Shown one piece after another: positions 1 to 9,005 of a stretch of 64,000 nt of DNA. A program made the translations under genes and the position numbers. Every line of letters begins with the position of its first letter. The stretch's first letter is position 1. This DNA is from CAWDVH01 sp963805705 (GTDB lineage Bacteria; Actinomycetota; Actinomycetes; Streptosporangiales; Streptosporangiaceae): positions 1,054,001-1,118,000 of the forward strand of contig CAWDVH010000001.1 of the NCBI GenBank assembly GCA_963805705.1, read 5' to 3'. The notes beneath the pieces were generated by a model, which was given only the letters and a program-made list of their open reading frames with translations, made no database searches and had not been told where the DNA came from.

Positions 1-205
1 TCCGCCGGGCCGCCAGCCGCAGCGGCATGCCGGACTGGACCCCGTGTTCGCGGGCCTCGTAGGAGGCGGTGGCCACGACCCCCCGCTTCGACGGATCGCC
101 GTCGCCGCCGACGATGACCGGCCGGCCGCGCAGTTCGGGATGACGCAGTACCTCGACAGCCGCGATGAACTGGTCGAGGTCAACGTGCAGCACCCAGCGG
201 GTCAC
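1..205 (-). CDS. dinB: DNA polymerase IV, DinB2-like (N-terminal part only)
   Basis: Only the first 68 codons are present; the gene runs off the left edge. The product is a Y-family translesion polymerase. The N-terminus reads HVDLDQFIAAVE followed by the ELRGRPVIVGG stretch and the KRGVVATASYEAR motif, all diagnostic of the palm and finger region. D9 and D11 fall in the first metal-binding motif. The residue at the usual aromatic steric gate is Ile14, as in the DinB2 type rather than canonical DinB. The start is GTG at 205, preceded by GGGAG. Family assignment is firm; the subclass is inferred from position 14. Confidence 0.85.
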   Translation of the reverse strand, partial: MTRWVLHVDLDQFIAAVEVLRHPELRGRPVIVGGDGDPSKRGVVATASYEAREHGVQSGMPLRLAARR

Positions 206-238
206 ACTCCAGTCTCCCGCAGCCGGATACGGGCAGAC

Positions 239-940
239 TCAGCTGCCGAGCGGCAGGTTGCTGCCGGCCAGCTGGCCGGTGATGCCAGCCGGCGTGACGC
301 TTACGCTCTGCAGTGACACCGACAGCGGCAGCGCGGGCAGGTGCAGCGTGATGTTGCTGACCGAGCTCAGCAGTGACGAGGGCAGGCCGCTGCTGGAGAC
401 CAGCTGTACGTGGATCTTGTTGCCGTCCACCGCCGTGATCCGCCAGGTAGCCGAGGCAGTGATGATCACCAGGTTGATGCTGGCCTTGACCTCATCGCGG
501 CCGGCCGCAGTCAGCGTGAGGCCCGCGCTGCCCACCAGCGACCCGAGGGCTCCGGCCTGCGAGGTCAGCGCGTTCGCCAATTCGGGGAAAGTGATGAAGA
601 CCGATCCAGTCAGCGTGTCCACGGTCCCGCCGCTGTAGCCGGAGTTCAGGTGCAGGCCGTTGAGGACGAAGTTCATTGACTTGATGGTGACCGAGCCCTC
701 GGGCACGTTGGCTGACCTGATATTCACCTGCCGGATATCCCGGCTGGCCAGCTGGGTCAGGAACGGGAAGCCCTGGATCGACACGTCAGGTTTCTTAGGG
801 AATCCGTGACTCTGGATTTCCGAGGCGAACCTATCCTGCGCGACGGACTTGGCGGCGAAGTCGGCCGCCACCAGGAGGCCAAGCAGGACGATCACGACAA
901 TCAGCAAGGTCCGCAGCGGCCGCCGGCGGCCTCTGCTCAC
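239..940 (-). CDS. DUF2993 (LmeA-like) membrane-anchored lipid-binding protein
   Basis: 233-residue protein with a basic N-terminus and one signal-anchor helix (LLIVVIVLLGLLVAADFAA), then an extracytoplasmic domain matching the DUF2993/LmeA family. In mycobacteria, LmeA binds phospholipid and takes part in lipomannan elongation. The 'IQGFPFLTQLASRDIRQVNI' region is the family core. The start GTG at 940 overlaps the stop of the upstream kinase gene (GTGA), so the two are probably translationally coupled. That coupling suggests a cell-envelope role under kinase control, but the ligand is unknown. Confidence 0.75.
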   Translation of the reverse strand: MSRGRRRPLRTLLIVVIVLLGLLVAADFAAKSVAQDRFASEIQSHGFPKKPDVSIQGFPFLTQLASRDIRQVNIRSANVPEGSVTIKSMNFVLNGLHLNSGYSGGTVDTLTGSVFITFPELANALTSQAGALGSLVGSAGLTLTAAGRDEVKASINLVIITASATWRITAVDGNKIHVQLVSSSGLPSSLLSSVSNITLHLPALPLSVSLQSVSVTPAGITGQLAGSNLPLGS

Positions 941-3441
941 GGCAGGTCCGCGACATGCAGCGCCTGCAGCTGGTGCGAGTTCTGGTTGGTGACCAGGAGG
1001 GTCTTCCCGTTTGGCTCCAGCGCGAACTGGCGGGGTACCATCCCGGACGGGATCAGGCCGAGCAGGGCGGGCTTGCCCGCCAGGGCAGCCGACGTGTTCA
1101 CCACGGCGACGCTGGGTGATGCGCCCGGCAGAACGCTCAGGTCGGAATCGGCGACCACGATCCGGCTGCCGCCGCGCACGAGTGACAACCCGATCGGGTT
1201 CGCGCCCACGGCGACCTTGGCGATCAGGGAATGCGCGGGTGCACTGCGCAGCTTGGCGGCCGAGAAGCCGAGCAGGCTGTTGCTCTGGCGAGCGGTCACC
1301 CAGACCACCTTGCCGTCGGGCGAGGTGATCACCCGGGCGGGCTGGCACCCGGCGGTCGTCTTGGCAACCACCGCGGAGGCCGGCGTGGCCTTAGCGCGGC
1401 TCTGGCTGAGCACGCTGAGCGTCCCCTCGCCGGGGTCGTTACTGTTGCCGGGGTCGATGCTGGTCACGTACAGCCACTTGCCGTCCGGCGAGCTGGCGAT
1501 GCCGTCTGGCTGCTTGTCGAATGAGGTATAGCCGACGAAGTCGGCGCGGGTGAATCCGTGGGCCAGCGCGCGGGCGAGGTTAAAGACCGCCAGGTTGTCG
1601 CTCGTCTGCAGCGTGACGAAGGCGAAGCGGCCATCGGGGGAGGTCGTGACCCCCACCGCGCCGCTTCCGTGCGGGCTCGTCAGCGTGGCGACGACCGGGT
1701 TGGTGACGCCCTGCCTCGCCTCGGCGATGCTGATCACGATGATCCCGCTGTTGGCGGCGGCGAGCAGGTAGCGGCCATCGGGAGTCACGACGTCGCCCTT
1801 ATCCGCGCCCGCCGCGGGGATCGTGCGGACCAGCGTCGGCGCGAGACCGGCTCCCTTGCGGAGCATCGCGATCGAGTTGCCGAGCGTGACGAACGAGTAC
1901 CGGCCGTCTGCTGTCACCGCGGCCCCGAACGGGTCTCCGGCGAGCGTGACCGATGCGCTGCGGACCTTGGACAACGGCACTGTCTTGGCGGTCGCGGTCG
2001 TGCAGGCGGGAACCGCGAGCGATGCCGCGGCGCCCTGGCCGGGCCCGCTCCCGCCGCCGTTCCCGCTGCCGCCGTTCCCGCTGCCGTGGTGGAGCGCGAG
2101 GAAGGCTCCGCCGCCAATGATCAGTACGACTGCGCAGGCCGCAGCCAGTGCGGCGGGGGTCCGCCACCGTGACCGGCCGGACCGCCGGTCGTCCGGCGGC
2201 TCCGCCCAGCTGGGTGAGCCGGACGACGGCTCGGTCAGCCCTGGCCTGGTGGGGCGCGTTACCGGGATGCCAGCTGCCTCGGTCGCCGGTCCGGCGGACG
2301 CCGGCTGCGGCTGCGGCGGCGGTGACTGCGGCCGCTGCGGCGACTGCGGCTGCGGCGACTGCGGCTGCGGGCGGGGCGGGGGTGGCTGCGACTGGGGCGG
2401 GGGCTGGTCCTCCGCGGGCCGGGCCTGCTCATCGCCTGCCCGGCCCCCGGCCATGGGCATCGCGATCTCGGTGGCGGCCCTGGGCGGCGGGCTGTCCGAG
2501 GGGCCTGAGTCAACCGGCCGGAGCCCGAACACCTGGCGCAACGCGACGGCGAAATCACGGCAGGTCGGGTAGCGATCGGCCGGAGATTTGGCCAGCGCCC
2601 TGGTCAGGACGGGGTCGATCGCGGGGGGCAGCCCGGAACGGCGGGCCGCCAGCGACGGCGGCGGCTCGGACAGCTGCGCGTAGACGACCGCCAGGCCCTC
2701 ATCACGCCGGAACGGCGGTGCCCCGCTGAGCAGCTCGAAGGCGGCGCAGGCCAGCGCGTACTCATCGGTGCGGCCATCGACCGGCCGGCCCTCGATCTGC
2801 TCGGGAGCGACATAGTCAAGGGTGCCGAGGAACTGCCCGGTGGAGGTGAGCCCGCTCGGCGCCAGCGCCTGCTTGCTCAGCCCGAAGTCGGACAGGTAGA
2901 CGTGATCGGGCCGGTCGGTGCCAGCGCTCGCGTCCAGCAGCATGTTGGCCGGCTTGACGTCACGGTGGACCAGCCCGCGCGCGTGGGCAGCGTCCAGGGC
3001 CGAGGCAACCTGGGAAATGATCTCGGTGGCGCGGGCGGGCGGCAGCGGGCCAGCCTGGTCCAGCAGCGTCCGCACGTCACCGCCCCGCACGTAGCGCATC
3101 GCGATGAACAGGACGCCGCTGGCCTCGCCCGCTTCGAAGACGGGAATGATGTGGGGGTCATCAACGGCGGCGGCGGCCCTCGACTCGCGGATGAACCGCT
3201 GGCGGAACGCGTCGTCAAGGGCGAGGCCGGGCGCGAGGATCTTCAGCGCGACCATCCGGTCGAGCCGGTCGTCGTGGGCACGGAAGACGACCGCCATACC
3301 GCCCAGGCCGATCTGCTCTTCGAGGCGGTAGCCGGCGATCTGCGAGCCTGCGGCAAACCTGCCCGCCGCAGAAGGGTTCTCCTCGCTCACCGCTCCTCCA
3401 GCGATCGCTGCCTGTCCGGTGTCCCCGCCCAGGCTCGACAC
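937..3441 (-). CDS. Transmembrane Ser/Thr protein kinase with YVTN beta-propeller sensor
   Basis: 834 residues. A Hanks-type kinase domain covers about residues 37-300: glycine loop GLGGMA, catalytic K67, HRD at 159-161 and DFG at 185-187. A Pro/Gln-rich juxtamembrane region follows, then a single TM helix near 435-455. The rest is a secreted domain of about 370 residues with repeated 'xxPDGRxxxVT' blades typical of YVTN/NHL beta-propellers. An extracellular propeller as sensor is a common alternative to PASTA. The gene is divergent from the FHA-ABC gene at 3671, so that transporter is the obvious candidate substrate (compare PknF and Rv1747). A shorter start at the Val of VSEENPSAAG (residue 19) is possible. 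Confidence 0.9.
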   Translation of the reverse strand: MSSLGGDTGQAAIAGGAVSEENPSAAGRFAAGSQIAGYRLEEQIGLGGMAVVFRAHDDRLDRMVALKILAPGLALDDAFRQRFIRESRAAAAVDDPHIIPVFEAGEASGVLFIAMRYVRGGDVRTLLDQAGPLPPARATEIISQVASALDAAHARGLVHRDVKPANMLLDASAGTDRPDHVYLSDFGLSKQALAPSGLTSTGQFLGTLDYVAPEQIEGRPVDGRTDEYALACAAFELLSGAPPFRRDEGLAVVYAQLSEPPPSLAARRSGLPPAIDPVLTRALAKSPADRYPTCRDFAVALRQVFGLRPVDSGPSDSPPPRAATEIAMPMAGGRAGDEQARPAEDQPPPQSQPPPPRPQPQSPQPQSPQRPQSPPPQPQPASAGPATEAAGIPVTRPTRPGLTEPSSGSPSWAEPPDDRRSGRSRWRTPAALAAACAVVLIIGGGAFLALHHGSGNGGSGNGGGSGPGQGAAASLAVPACTTATAKTVPLSKVRSASVTLAGDPFGAAVTADGRYSFVTLGNSIAMLRKGAGLAPTLVRTIPAAGADKGDVVTPDGRYLLAAANSGIIVISIAEARQGVTNPVVATLTSPHGSGAVGVTTSPDGRFAFVTLQTSDNLAVFNLARALAHGFTRADFVGYTSFDKQPDGIASSPDGKWLYVTSIDPGNSNDPGEGTLSVLSQSRAKATPASAVVAKTTAGCQPARVITSPDGKVVWVTARQSNSLLGFSAAKLRSAPAHSLIAKVAVGANPIGLSLVRGGSRIVVADSDLSVLPGASPSVAVVNTSAALAGKPALLGLIPSGMVPRQFALEPNGKTLLVTNQNSHQLQALHVADLP

Positions 3442-3670
3442 GACGGCACCAGCCGGGCCTGGGAATCGCCGGAAACAGTTAGTAAGCCGCCGGGGCGATC
3501 CAAGTATCCGGTTGGGCCGGCGCCTGCTGTCAAGCCGCGCCGCTGTCCTTCGATCGCCTCAGCTGTTCCCGAGGTGATCTGGAGGATCGTAGCCGACCGT
3601 ACCGCGATCCTCAGATCTACCTGGAAGATTGCTGATTCTTCTTCGTGCCGAATCGCTCTAGAGTTAGCAG
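3442..3670. promoter_or_regulatory. Divergent kinase / FHA-ABC intergenic promoter region
   Basis: 229 bp between two divergent genes, so it must hold both promoters. It is visibly less GC-rich toward 3670. No Shine-Dalgarno sequence is evident in front of the ATG at 3671, where the sequence reads tctagagttagcag. A short-leader or leaderless transcript is therefore possible for the ABC gene. No clear operator palindrome was found. Confidence 0.4.
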
Positions 3671-6466
3671 ATGACGATCGAGCCTGCCATCTCGCCGGCC
3701 ACCGGCCCCGTCCTTCTCGTGCAGACCCAAGGGTCGGACCGGATGCTGAAGGCGGGACCCAGCTACCGCATCGGCCGTGATCCGGAGTCCGACATTGTGG
3801 TCGACGACTCACGGGTCTCGTGGCAGCACGCGGTCCTGCGGCGGGACCAGGACACCTGGCTGCTGGAGGACACCGGAAGCACCAACGGGACCTTCGTCGG
3901 GGTGGACCGGGTTCAGCGGGTCGAGATCACCGGTCAGTGCGATGTGCGGCTCGGGCATCCGCAAGACGGGCCCACGGTCTCGTGCTCGGTCGCCGCGCCC
4001 AAGACCGGTGCGGGCTCGACCGAACTCGCTGCCTCGCCGCCCAGGGCCGCGCCGCAGGCGCCCCCGGCCGCGCCGCAGGCGCCCCCTGCCGCACCACAAG
4101 CGCGCCCGGCGGCTCCGGCGGCATGGCCGCCTTCCCCGTCTCCCGCGCCACAGGCCCCCCCGGCCCCCTCCCCTTTTCCGGCGCGGACGGGCGGGGACGA
4201 CGCGCTGGTAGCGAGCACGCGTCACGGCGACGGACGCAGGCCCAGCGCGGTCATGAGCCTGCCGTCCAGGGTGCTGCGCATCGGGCGAGCCGCGGACAAC
4301 GAGGTCGTCGTTCCCGACCTCAGCGTGTCCCGCTATCACGCCGAGCTGCGCAAGTCCTCTCGCGGCGGCTACGACATCGTCGATCTGGCCAGCCATAACG
4401 GCACGTTCCTTAACGGCCAGCGGGTGGGCTCGGCCCCGGTGACCGAGCGGGACATCATCGGCGTCGGGCCCGCCACCTTTCGCCTGGTGGGCGAGGAGCT
4501 GCAGGAGTTCATCGACACCGGTGACGTCTCGCTCAGCGCGCGGGATCTCACGGTGCGGCTGCCCAATGGCAAGGTCCTGCTGGACCATGTCAGCTTCCCG
4601 CTCGGCGAGCGCTGCCTGCTGGGGGTGATCGGCCCGAGCGGCGCGGGAAAGTCGACGCTGCTGGGCGCGCTGACCGGTATCCGGCCGGCGACCGACGGGT
4701 CGGTGCTGTACGACAACCGCGATCTCTACACGCACTACGCGGAGCTACGGCACCGGATCGGGCTCGTCCCGCAGGAGAACATCCTGCACACCCAGCTGTC
4801 GGCCCGCCGCGCCCTCGGCTATGCAGCGGAGCTGCGGTTCCCGCGCGACACCTCCAAGGCCGAGCGCAGGCGCCGGATCGACGAGGTGCTCTCGGAGCTC
4901 TCGCTGACCGCGCACGCAGATACCCGCACCGACCACCTGTCCGGCGGCCAGCAGAAACGGGTCAACGTCGCGCTTGAGCTGCTCACCAAGCCGTCGCTGC
5001 TGTTCCTGGACGAGCCGACTTCGGGCCTGGACCCTGGCCTGGACAAGTCCGTGATGGAGATGATGGCGGAGCTGGCCCACGACGGCCGGACCGTGATCGT
5101 CGTCACTCACAGTGTGGCCAACCTGAACCTGTGCGACCGCCTGCTGGTCCTGGTGCCCGGCGGGAAGGTTGCCTTCTTCGGGCCGCCGCAGGACGGCCTG
5201 CGGCACTTCGGCAAGCCCGGCTGGGCCGAGGTGTTCCAGGCCTTCGACGCCGAGCCGGGGCGGGACTGGGCCGCGGAGTTCCGGCGCTCGCCGCTGTACG
5301 CGCAGTACGTCGCGGCCGGGATGGACGGGGGCGCGGCCGTCGCCGGGCCCCGGCAGGAGGCGGTGCCGCCGCCCGCCACGCGGAACCGGTTCGCCCAGCT
5401 ATCCACGCTGTGCCGGCGGTACCTGGCGGTGATCGCGTCCGACCGGGTCTACCTCGCCGTGCTCGGGGTCATGCCGATCGTGCTCGGAGTGCTGATACGG
5501 GTGGTCCCTGCCCCCCTGGGGCTGGGCGGGCCACCGGGCCAGAACGACGGCGCCGAGTCGCTGCTGCTGATCCTGGTCATCAGCGCCTGCTTCACCGGCG
5601 CCGCGAACGCGGTCAGGGAGCTGGTTAAGGAGCGGGTCATCTACAGCCGGGAGCGGGCCGCCGGGCTCTCGGCTGGGGCCTACCTGCTGTCCAAGCTGGT
5701 GATCCTCGGCCTGATCAGCGGGCTGCAGGCCGTGGTACTGGTCGTGGCCGGGCTGACCGGCAAGCCGCTCCCGCGGACCGGGTCCTTCCTGGTGCACTTC
5801 CCCCTGGTGGAGCTGCTGCTGGCCATGGGCGTGCTGGCCATTGCCTCGATGACCCTGGGGCTGCTCATCTCCGCGCTGGTCAACACCTCAGAGAAGACCA
5901 TGCCGCTGCTGGTCGTTACCGTGATGTTCCAGGTCATCCTCACCGGAGGTGTCTTCGCGCTGAACGGCAAGGCGGGGATCGATCAGATCTCCTGGCTGTC
6001 GCCGTCGCGCTGGGGATTCGCCGCGACCGCCTCCACCTCTAACCTCAACGTGATCATGCCCGGAGGCACGCTGGTCCCGCCGCCGGTCCCGGTGAAGCCG
6101 CCCCCCAGCGGCAAGGCGGCCAAGCCGGGCACGACGCCGAAGGGCGGGACGACGCCGAAAGCCGGGACGACCCCGTCCGCGGGCACGACGCCGTCACCCG
6201 GAGCCTCCTCGGCGACGGCCAAGGCTCATCACCACAAGAAGGCTCACGGCACCGGGGCGACTCCCGGTGCCACGCCGACGCCCAGCGCCGCCAAGACTCC
6301 GGCCGCGGCGCCAGCTCCGGCTCCGGCGAGCACCGCTGATCCGCTGTGGGACCACAAGCCGCGGGTCTGGCTGACCGATATGGGACTGATGATGGTCCTC
6401 GGGCTCGCGTTCAGCCTCATCGCCTGGTGGCGGCTGGTCCGGCTGAGCCCCGGCCGCCGGCGCTAG
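3671..6466 (+). CDS. FHA-FHA-ABC exporter, fused ATPase and permease (Rv1747-like)
   Basis: 931 residues. The first FHA domain (about 20-100) has IGR at 34-36 and the DTGSTNGTFV strand. A Pro/Ala-rich linker follows, then a second FHA (about 195-270; LRIGRAADNE, SHNGTFLNG). The ABC ATPase (about 290-510) has Walker A GPSGAGKST, signature LSGGQQKR and Walker B LLFLDEPTSGLD. An ABC-2 permease domain starts near 575. Domain order equals M. tuberculosis Rv1747, a phosphothreonine-regulated exporter linked to phosphatidylinositol mannosides. A low-complexity Pro/Thr/Gly insert of about 90 residues sits before the last TM helix and should be extracytoplasmic. Substrate is unknown. Confidence 0.9.
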   Translation: MTIEPAISPATGPVLLVQTQGSDRMLKAGPSYRIGRDPESDIVVDDSRVSWQHAVLRRDQDTWLLEDTGSTNGTFVGVDRVQRVEITGQCDVRLGHPQDGPTVSCSVAAPKTGAGSTELAASPPRAAPQAPPAAPQAPPAAPQARPAAPAAWPPSPSPAPQAPPAPSPFPARTGGDDALVASTRHGDGRRPSAVMSLPSRVLRIGRAADNEVVVPDLSVSRYHAELRKSSRGGYDIVDLASHNGTFLNGQRVGSAPVTERDIIGVGPATFRLVGEELQEFIDTGDVSLSARDLTVRLPNGKVLLDHVSFPLGERCLLGVIGPSGAGKSTLLGALTGIRPATDGSVLYDNRDLYTHYAELRHRIGLVPQENILHTQLSARRALGYAAELRFPRDTSKAERRRRIDEVLSELSLTAHADTRTDHLSGGQQKRVNVALELLTKPSLLFLDEPTSGLDPGLDKSVMEMMAELAHDGRTVIVVTHSVANLNLCDRLLVLVPGGKVAFFGPPQDGLRHFGKPGWAEVFQAFDAEPGRDWAAEFRRSPLYAQYVAAGMDGGAAVAGPRQEAVPPPATRNRFAQLSTLCRRYLAVIASDRVYLAVLGVMPIVLGVLIRVVPAPLGLGGPPGQNDGAESLLLILVISACFTGAANAVRELVKERVIYSRERAAGLSAGAYLLSKLVILGLISGLQAVVLVVAGLTGKPLPRTGSFLVHFPLVELLLAMGVLAIASMTLGLLISALVNTSEKTMPLLVVTVMFQVILTGGVFALNGKAGIDQISWLSPSRWGFAATASTSNLNVIMPGGTLVPPPVPVKPPPSGKAAKPGTTPKGGTTPKAGTTPSAGTTPSPGASSATAKAHHHKKAHGTGATPGATPTPSAAKTPAAAPAPAPASTADPLWDHKPRVWLTDMGLMMVLGLAFSLIAWWRLVRLSPGRRR

Positions 6467-6487
6467 GACGCCGACACCAGGACGCAG

Positions 6488-6555
6488 CCGGCCTGGCCCC
6501 GGCCGGGGAACACCGCAGGCCCGGTCCGGAAACGCAGCCGGCCGGGCCAGGCCGG
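6488..6555. terminator. Bidirectional hairpin between convergent genes
   Basis: Inverted repeat 6488-6506 and 6538-6555 (CCGGCCTGGCCCCGGCCGG against CCGGCCGGGCCAGGCCGG) with one bulge, lying between the ends of the ABC exporter and the hydrolase. There is no T-tract, as is usual in high-GC actinobacteria. Confidence 0.55.
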
Positions 6556-6611
6556 GCAGCGCGAGCATGCCGCGCGTCGGCACTGACCCGGCCCGCTGGC
6601 CGGTTATCGGG

Positions 6612-8090
6612 CTAGGACCGCAGGTGGAACATCAGGCGGTCGAATGGCCGCAGGTAGGGAGCGGGCCGGAAGCGCTTGAACGCCGGCGGCGTCGCGCAGA
6701 CTCCGCCGACCGGGGCGCCGGTCGGGCACGTGCCGTTCTGCGCCGCGAAGATGTTCGCGGTCGGGCCGAGGCTGGCGGCCGCGGCGTTCAGGTGGGCCGG
6801 GCGCAGCGCCCGGTTGTTCCAGTGACCGGTCGCCATGCGCCGCAGCAGCGTCCGGGCGGCGGTGATCGTCTCCGCCGGGGTGAAGGCGCAGTGCCCGGCC
6901 CGGTGGACGAAGATCTGCCGGAGCAGCCGGGAGTCGCCCGCGCGACGGACGACGCTGGCGTAGGCCTGCTCGTTCTGGTTCACCACCAGGCCGTCGCCGA
7001 TGGTGTGCATCGTGAGCACCGGCACCGGCAGGCGGCCGTTGAAGGTGATGTTCTTCACCAGGTAGGCCACCGGCCTGGGCTTGGCGCTGATCCTGTCCGA
7101 GCGGTTGAGGGTCTTCAGGTCGGCGCGCAGGTTCAGCCCGGCCGCCTTGTAGAGCGCGACCACCTCGCGGCGGTCGACCGACTTCAGCAGCTGCCTGACA
7201 TAGTTGACGCCGGTGTTCCAGGACACGTTGCCGCCCGCCCGGCCCTCAAGCTCGGCCCGCAGGTCGAAGGCGAACGGGAAGGTCACCTGGGTGTCCCAGA
7301 GGAACTGGTTGGCCTGCTGGGCGGTGAAGTCGTTGCGCGCAGGCTCCGGGGACAGGGGGGTGAACCAGCCGGGAGTGTCGCCGAGCGCGTTGACCAGGGC
7401 GAGCCGGGCCCGGCCCTGAGAGGTCTGCTGCGCGCCGGCGGCTAGCGTCTCGGCCGTCGTCAGGTTAGTGGTCGGATCGGTGATGTTCACCAGCTGCAGC
7501 GGATGGCCCGCCGGGGCGGCGATCAGCTGCTCGAAGGCGACCTCGGCGTCGAGCGCGGTGTTCCAGGTGGCGACCCCTCCGGAGAGCACGCCGCACATCG
7601 GCAGTGCCGCGCTGAACCGGCGCGGGTAAGTCTGGATCAGGCCGGCCGTGATGATGCCGCCCAGCGAGTGACCCCACGCGATCGTGTGTGCGGGAGCGCC
7701 GAACGTCCGGTCAAAAACGTTCAGGGTGTGGATCTGGTCCGGCAGCGCCTGCTGGATGGCCCAGCCGGTCGTGGCGTAGGAGGAGCCGGCCAGCGCGTAT
7801 CCATGGCTCAGCAGCCAGGCGCCGGTGACCGGATCGCCGACGTCCGTGGCCGGGTTCGGCGAGCCGGGCACGACATACCCGTGGCTGTACAGGAACAGGG
7901 TGCCGTTCCAGTTTCCTGGCACCTCGATCTTGTAGGTCGCCCCGTCCTTCAGCGTCCCGGTCACCGTCTTGGTGGCCGCGGAGCTGGCCGCCCGGGTCGA
8001 GGCCAGTGCGGGGGCCGCGGCCGGGCTGATGCCCAAGGCCAGCAGCGCGATGCCAAGCACCACCGCGGGTGCCCTTCTGAACTTATGCAC
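6612..8090 (-). CDS. Secreted alpha/beta hydrolase
   Basis: 492 residues from the GTG at 8090, chosen because GGAG lies 7 nt upstream; a longer form could start at the ATG at 8132. A Sec signal peptide (VVLGIALLALGISPAAAPALA) precedes an alpha/beta-hydrolase fold with nucleophile elbow GHSLGG, an oxyanion-side YSHGY motif and a likely catalytic His in HRAGHCAF. The C-terminal part has two cysteines (TCPTGAPVGGVC) that could form a disulfide. The family includes secreted esterases, peptidases and depolymerases; substrate cannot be assigned. It stands alone, convergent to the ABC exporter. Confidence 0.8.
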   Translation of the reverse strand: MHKFRRAPAVVLGIALLALGISPAAAPALASTRAASSAATKTVTGTLKDGATYKIEVPGNWNGTLFLYSHGYVVPGSPNPATDVGDPVTGAWLLSHGYALAGSSYATTGWAIQQALPDQIHTLNVFDRTFGAPAHTIAWGHSLGGIITAGLIQTYPRRFSAALPMCGVLSGGVATWNTALDAEVAFEQLIAAPAGHPLQLVNITDPTTNLTTAETLAAGAQQTSQGRARLALVNALGDTPGWFTPLSPEPARNDFTAQQANQFLWDTQVTFPFAFDLRAELEGRAGGNVSWNTGVNYVRQLLKSVDRREVVALYKAAGLNLRADLKTLNRSDRISAKPRPVAYLVKNITFNGRLPVPVLTMHTIGDGLVVNQNEQAYASVVRRAGDSRLLRQIFVHRAGHCAFTPAETITAARTLLRRMATGHWNNRALRPAHLNAAAASLGPTANIFAAQNGTCPTGAPVGGVCATPPAFKRFRPAPYLRPFDRLMFHLRS

Positions 8091-8210
8091 GATCACGCTC
8101 CAATGCGTCAACGCCGTCCCTACGTGGGACATCTGAGAGGACCATAGCCCGATCCACCAGGCCGGCGATACCCCGCGGTAACCAGCACCCGCGCGGGCCT
8201 GATGACCTGC

Positions 8211-9005
8211 CTACAGGCGGCCGGCCTGGACAATTCGCCGCAGAAAGCGCTGGGTTCGCTCGTCCCTGGGGCTGCTGAACAGCTCGGCCGGCGGGGCGTC
8301 CTCGATGATCATGCCCTCCTCCAGGAAGCACACGCGGTTCGCGATATCTCTGGCGAAGCCCATCTCATGCGTGGCGATCAGCATCGTCATCCCGCCCGCC
8401 GCCAGCTCGCGGATCACCTCGAGCACCTCAGCCACGAGCTCGGGGTCGAGCGCGCTGGTCACCTCGTCCAGCAGCATGATCTGCGGCTTCATGGCCAGCG
8501 CCCGGACGATGGCCACCCGCTGCTGCTGTCCGCCCGACAGCCGGTCGGGATAGTCCAGCTGCTTGTCCAGCAAGCCGAAGCGGCCCAGCAGGGCCCGTGC
8601 TTCCTCCTGCGCCTGGGCCGGGGGGGTGCCGAGGACCTTGACCGGGGCCAGGGTGATGTTGCGCAGCACGTTCATGTGCGGGAAGAGGTTGAATGACTGG
8701 AACACGATCCCGATGTGCCTGCGCACCAGATTCTCGTTGACGCCCTCGCCGGTGACCGGGCGGCCCCACAGGAAGATGCTCCCGGCGTCGATGCGCTCCA
8801 GCAGGTTCAGGCAGCGCAGCAACGTCGACTTGCCCGAGCCCGACGCGCCGATCAGGCAGATCACCTCATGGGTGGCCACGGTCAGGTCGATCCCCTTGAG
8901 CACCTCATTGGCGCCGAAGGACTTGCGCAGGCCCTCGACCCTGATGGCCTCGCCCTCCGCGTTTCCGCCGACCTCGTGGCCGGGCGCCTCGCGGCCGGGG
9001 GTCAT
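8211..9005 (-). CDS. Polar amino acid ABC transporter, ATP-binding protein
   Basis: 264-residue GlnQ/ArtP-type ATPase: Walker A GASGSGKST, Q-loop FQSFNLFPHMNV, signature LSGGQQQR, Walker B MLLDEVTSALD and H-loop ATHEMGF. These are hallmarks of the polar amino acid uptake family. The start overlaps the permease stop by 4 bp (ATGA). It forms a three-gene importer with the permease and the lipoprotein binding protein upstream. Substrate could be glutamine, glutamate, arginine or another polar amino acid. Confidence 0.92.
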   Translation of the reverse strand: MTPGREAPGHEVGGNAEGEAIRVEGLRKSFGANEVLKGIDLTVATHEVICLIGASGSGKSTLLRCLNLLERIDAGSIFLWGRPVTGEGVNENLVRRHIGIVFQSFNLFPHMNVLRNITLAPVKVLGTPPAQAQEEARALLGRFGLLDKQLDYPDRLSGGQQQRVAIVRALAMKPQIMLLDEVTSALDPELVAEVLEVIRELAAGGMTMLIATHEMGFARDIANRVCFLEEGMIIEDAPPAELFSSPRDERTQRFLRRIVQAGRL

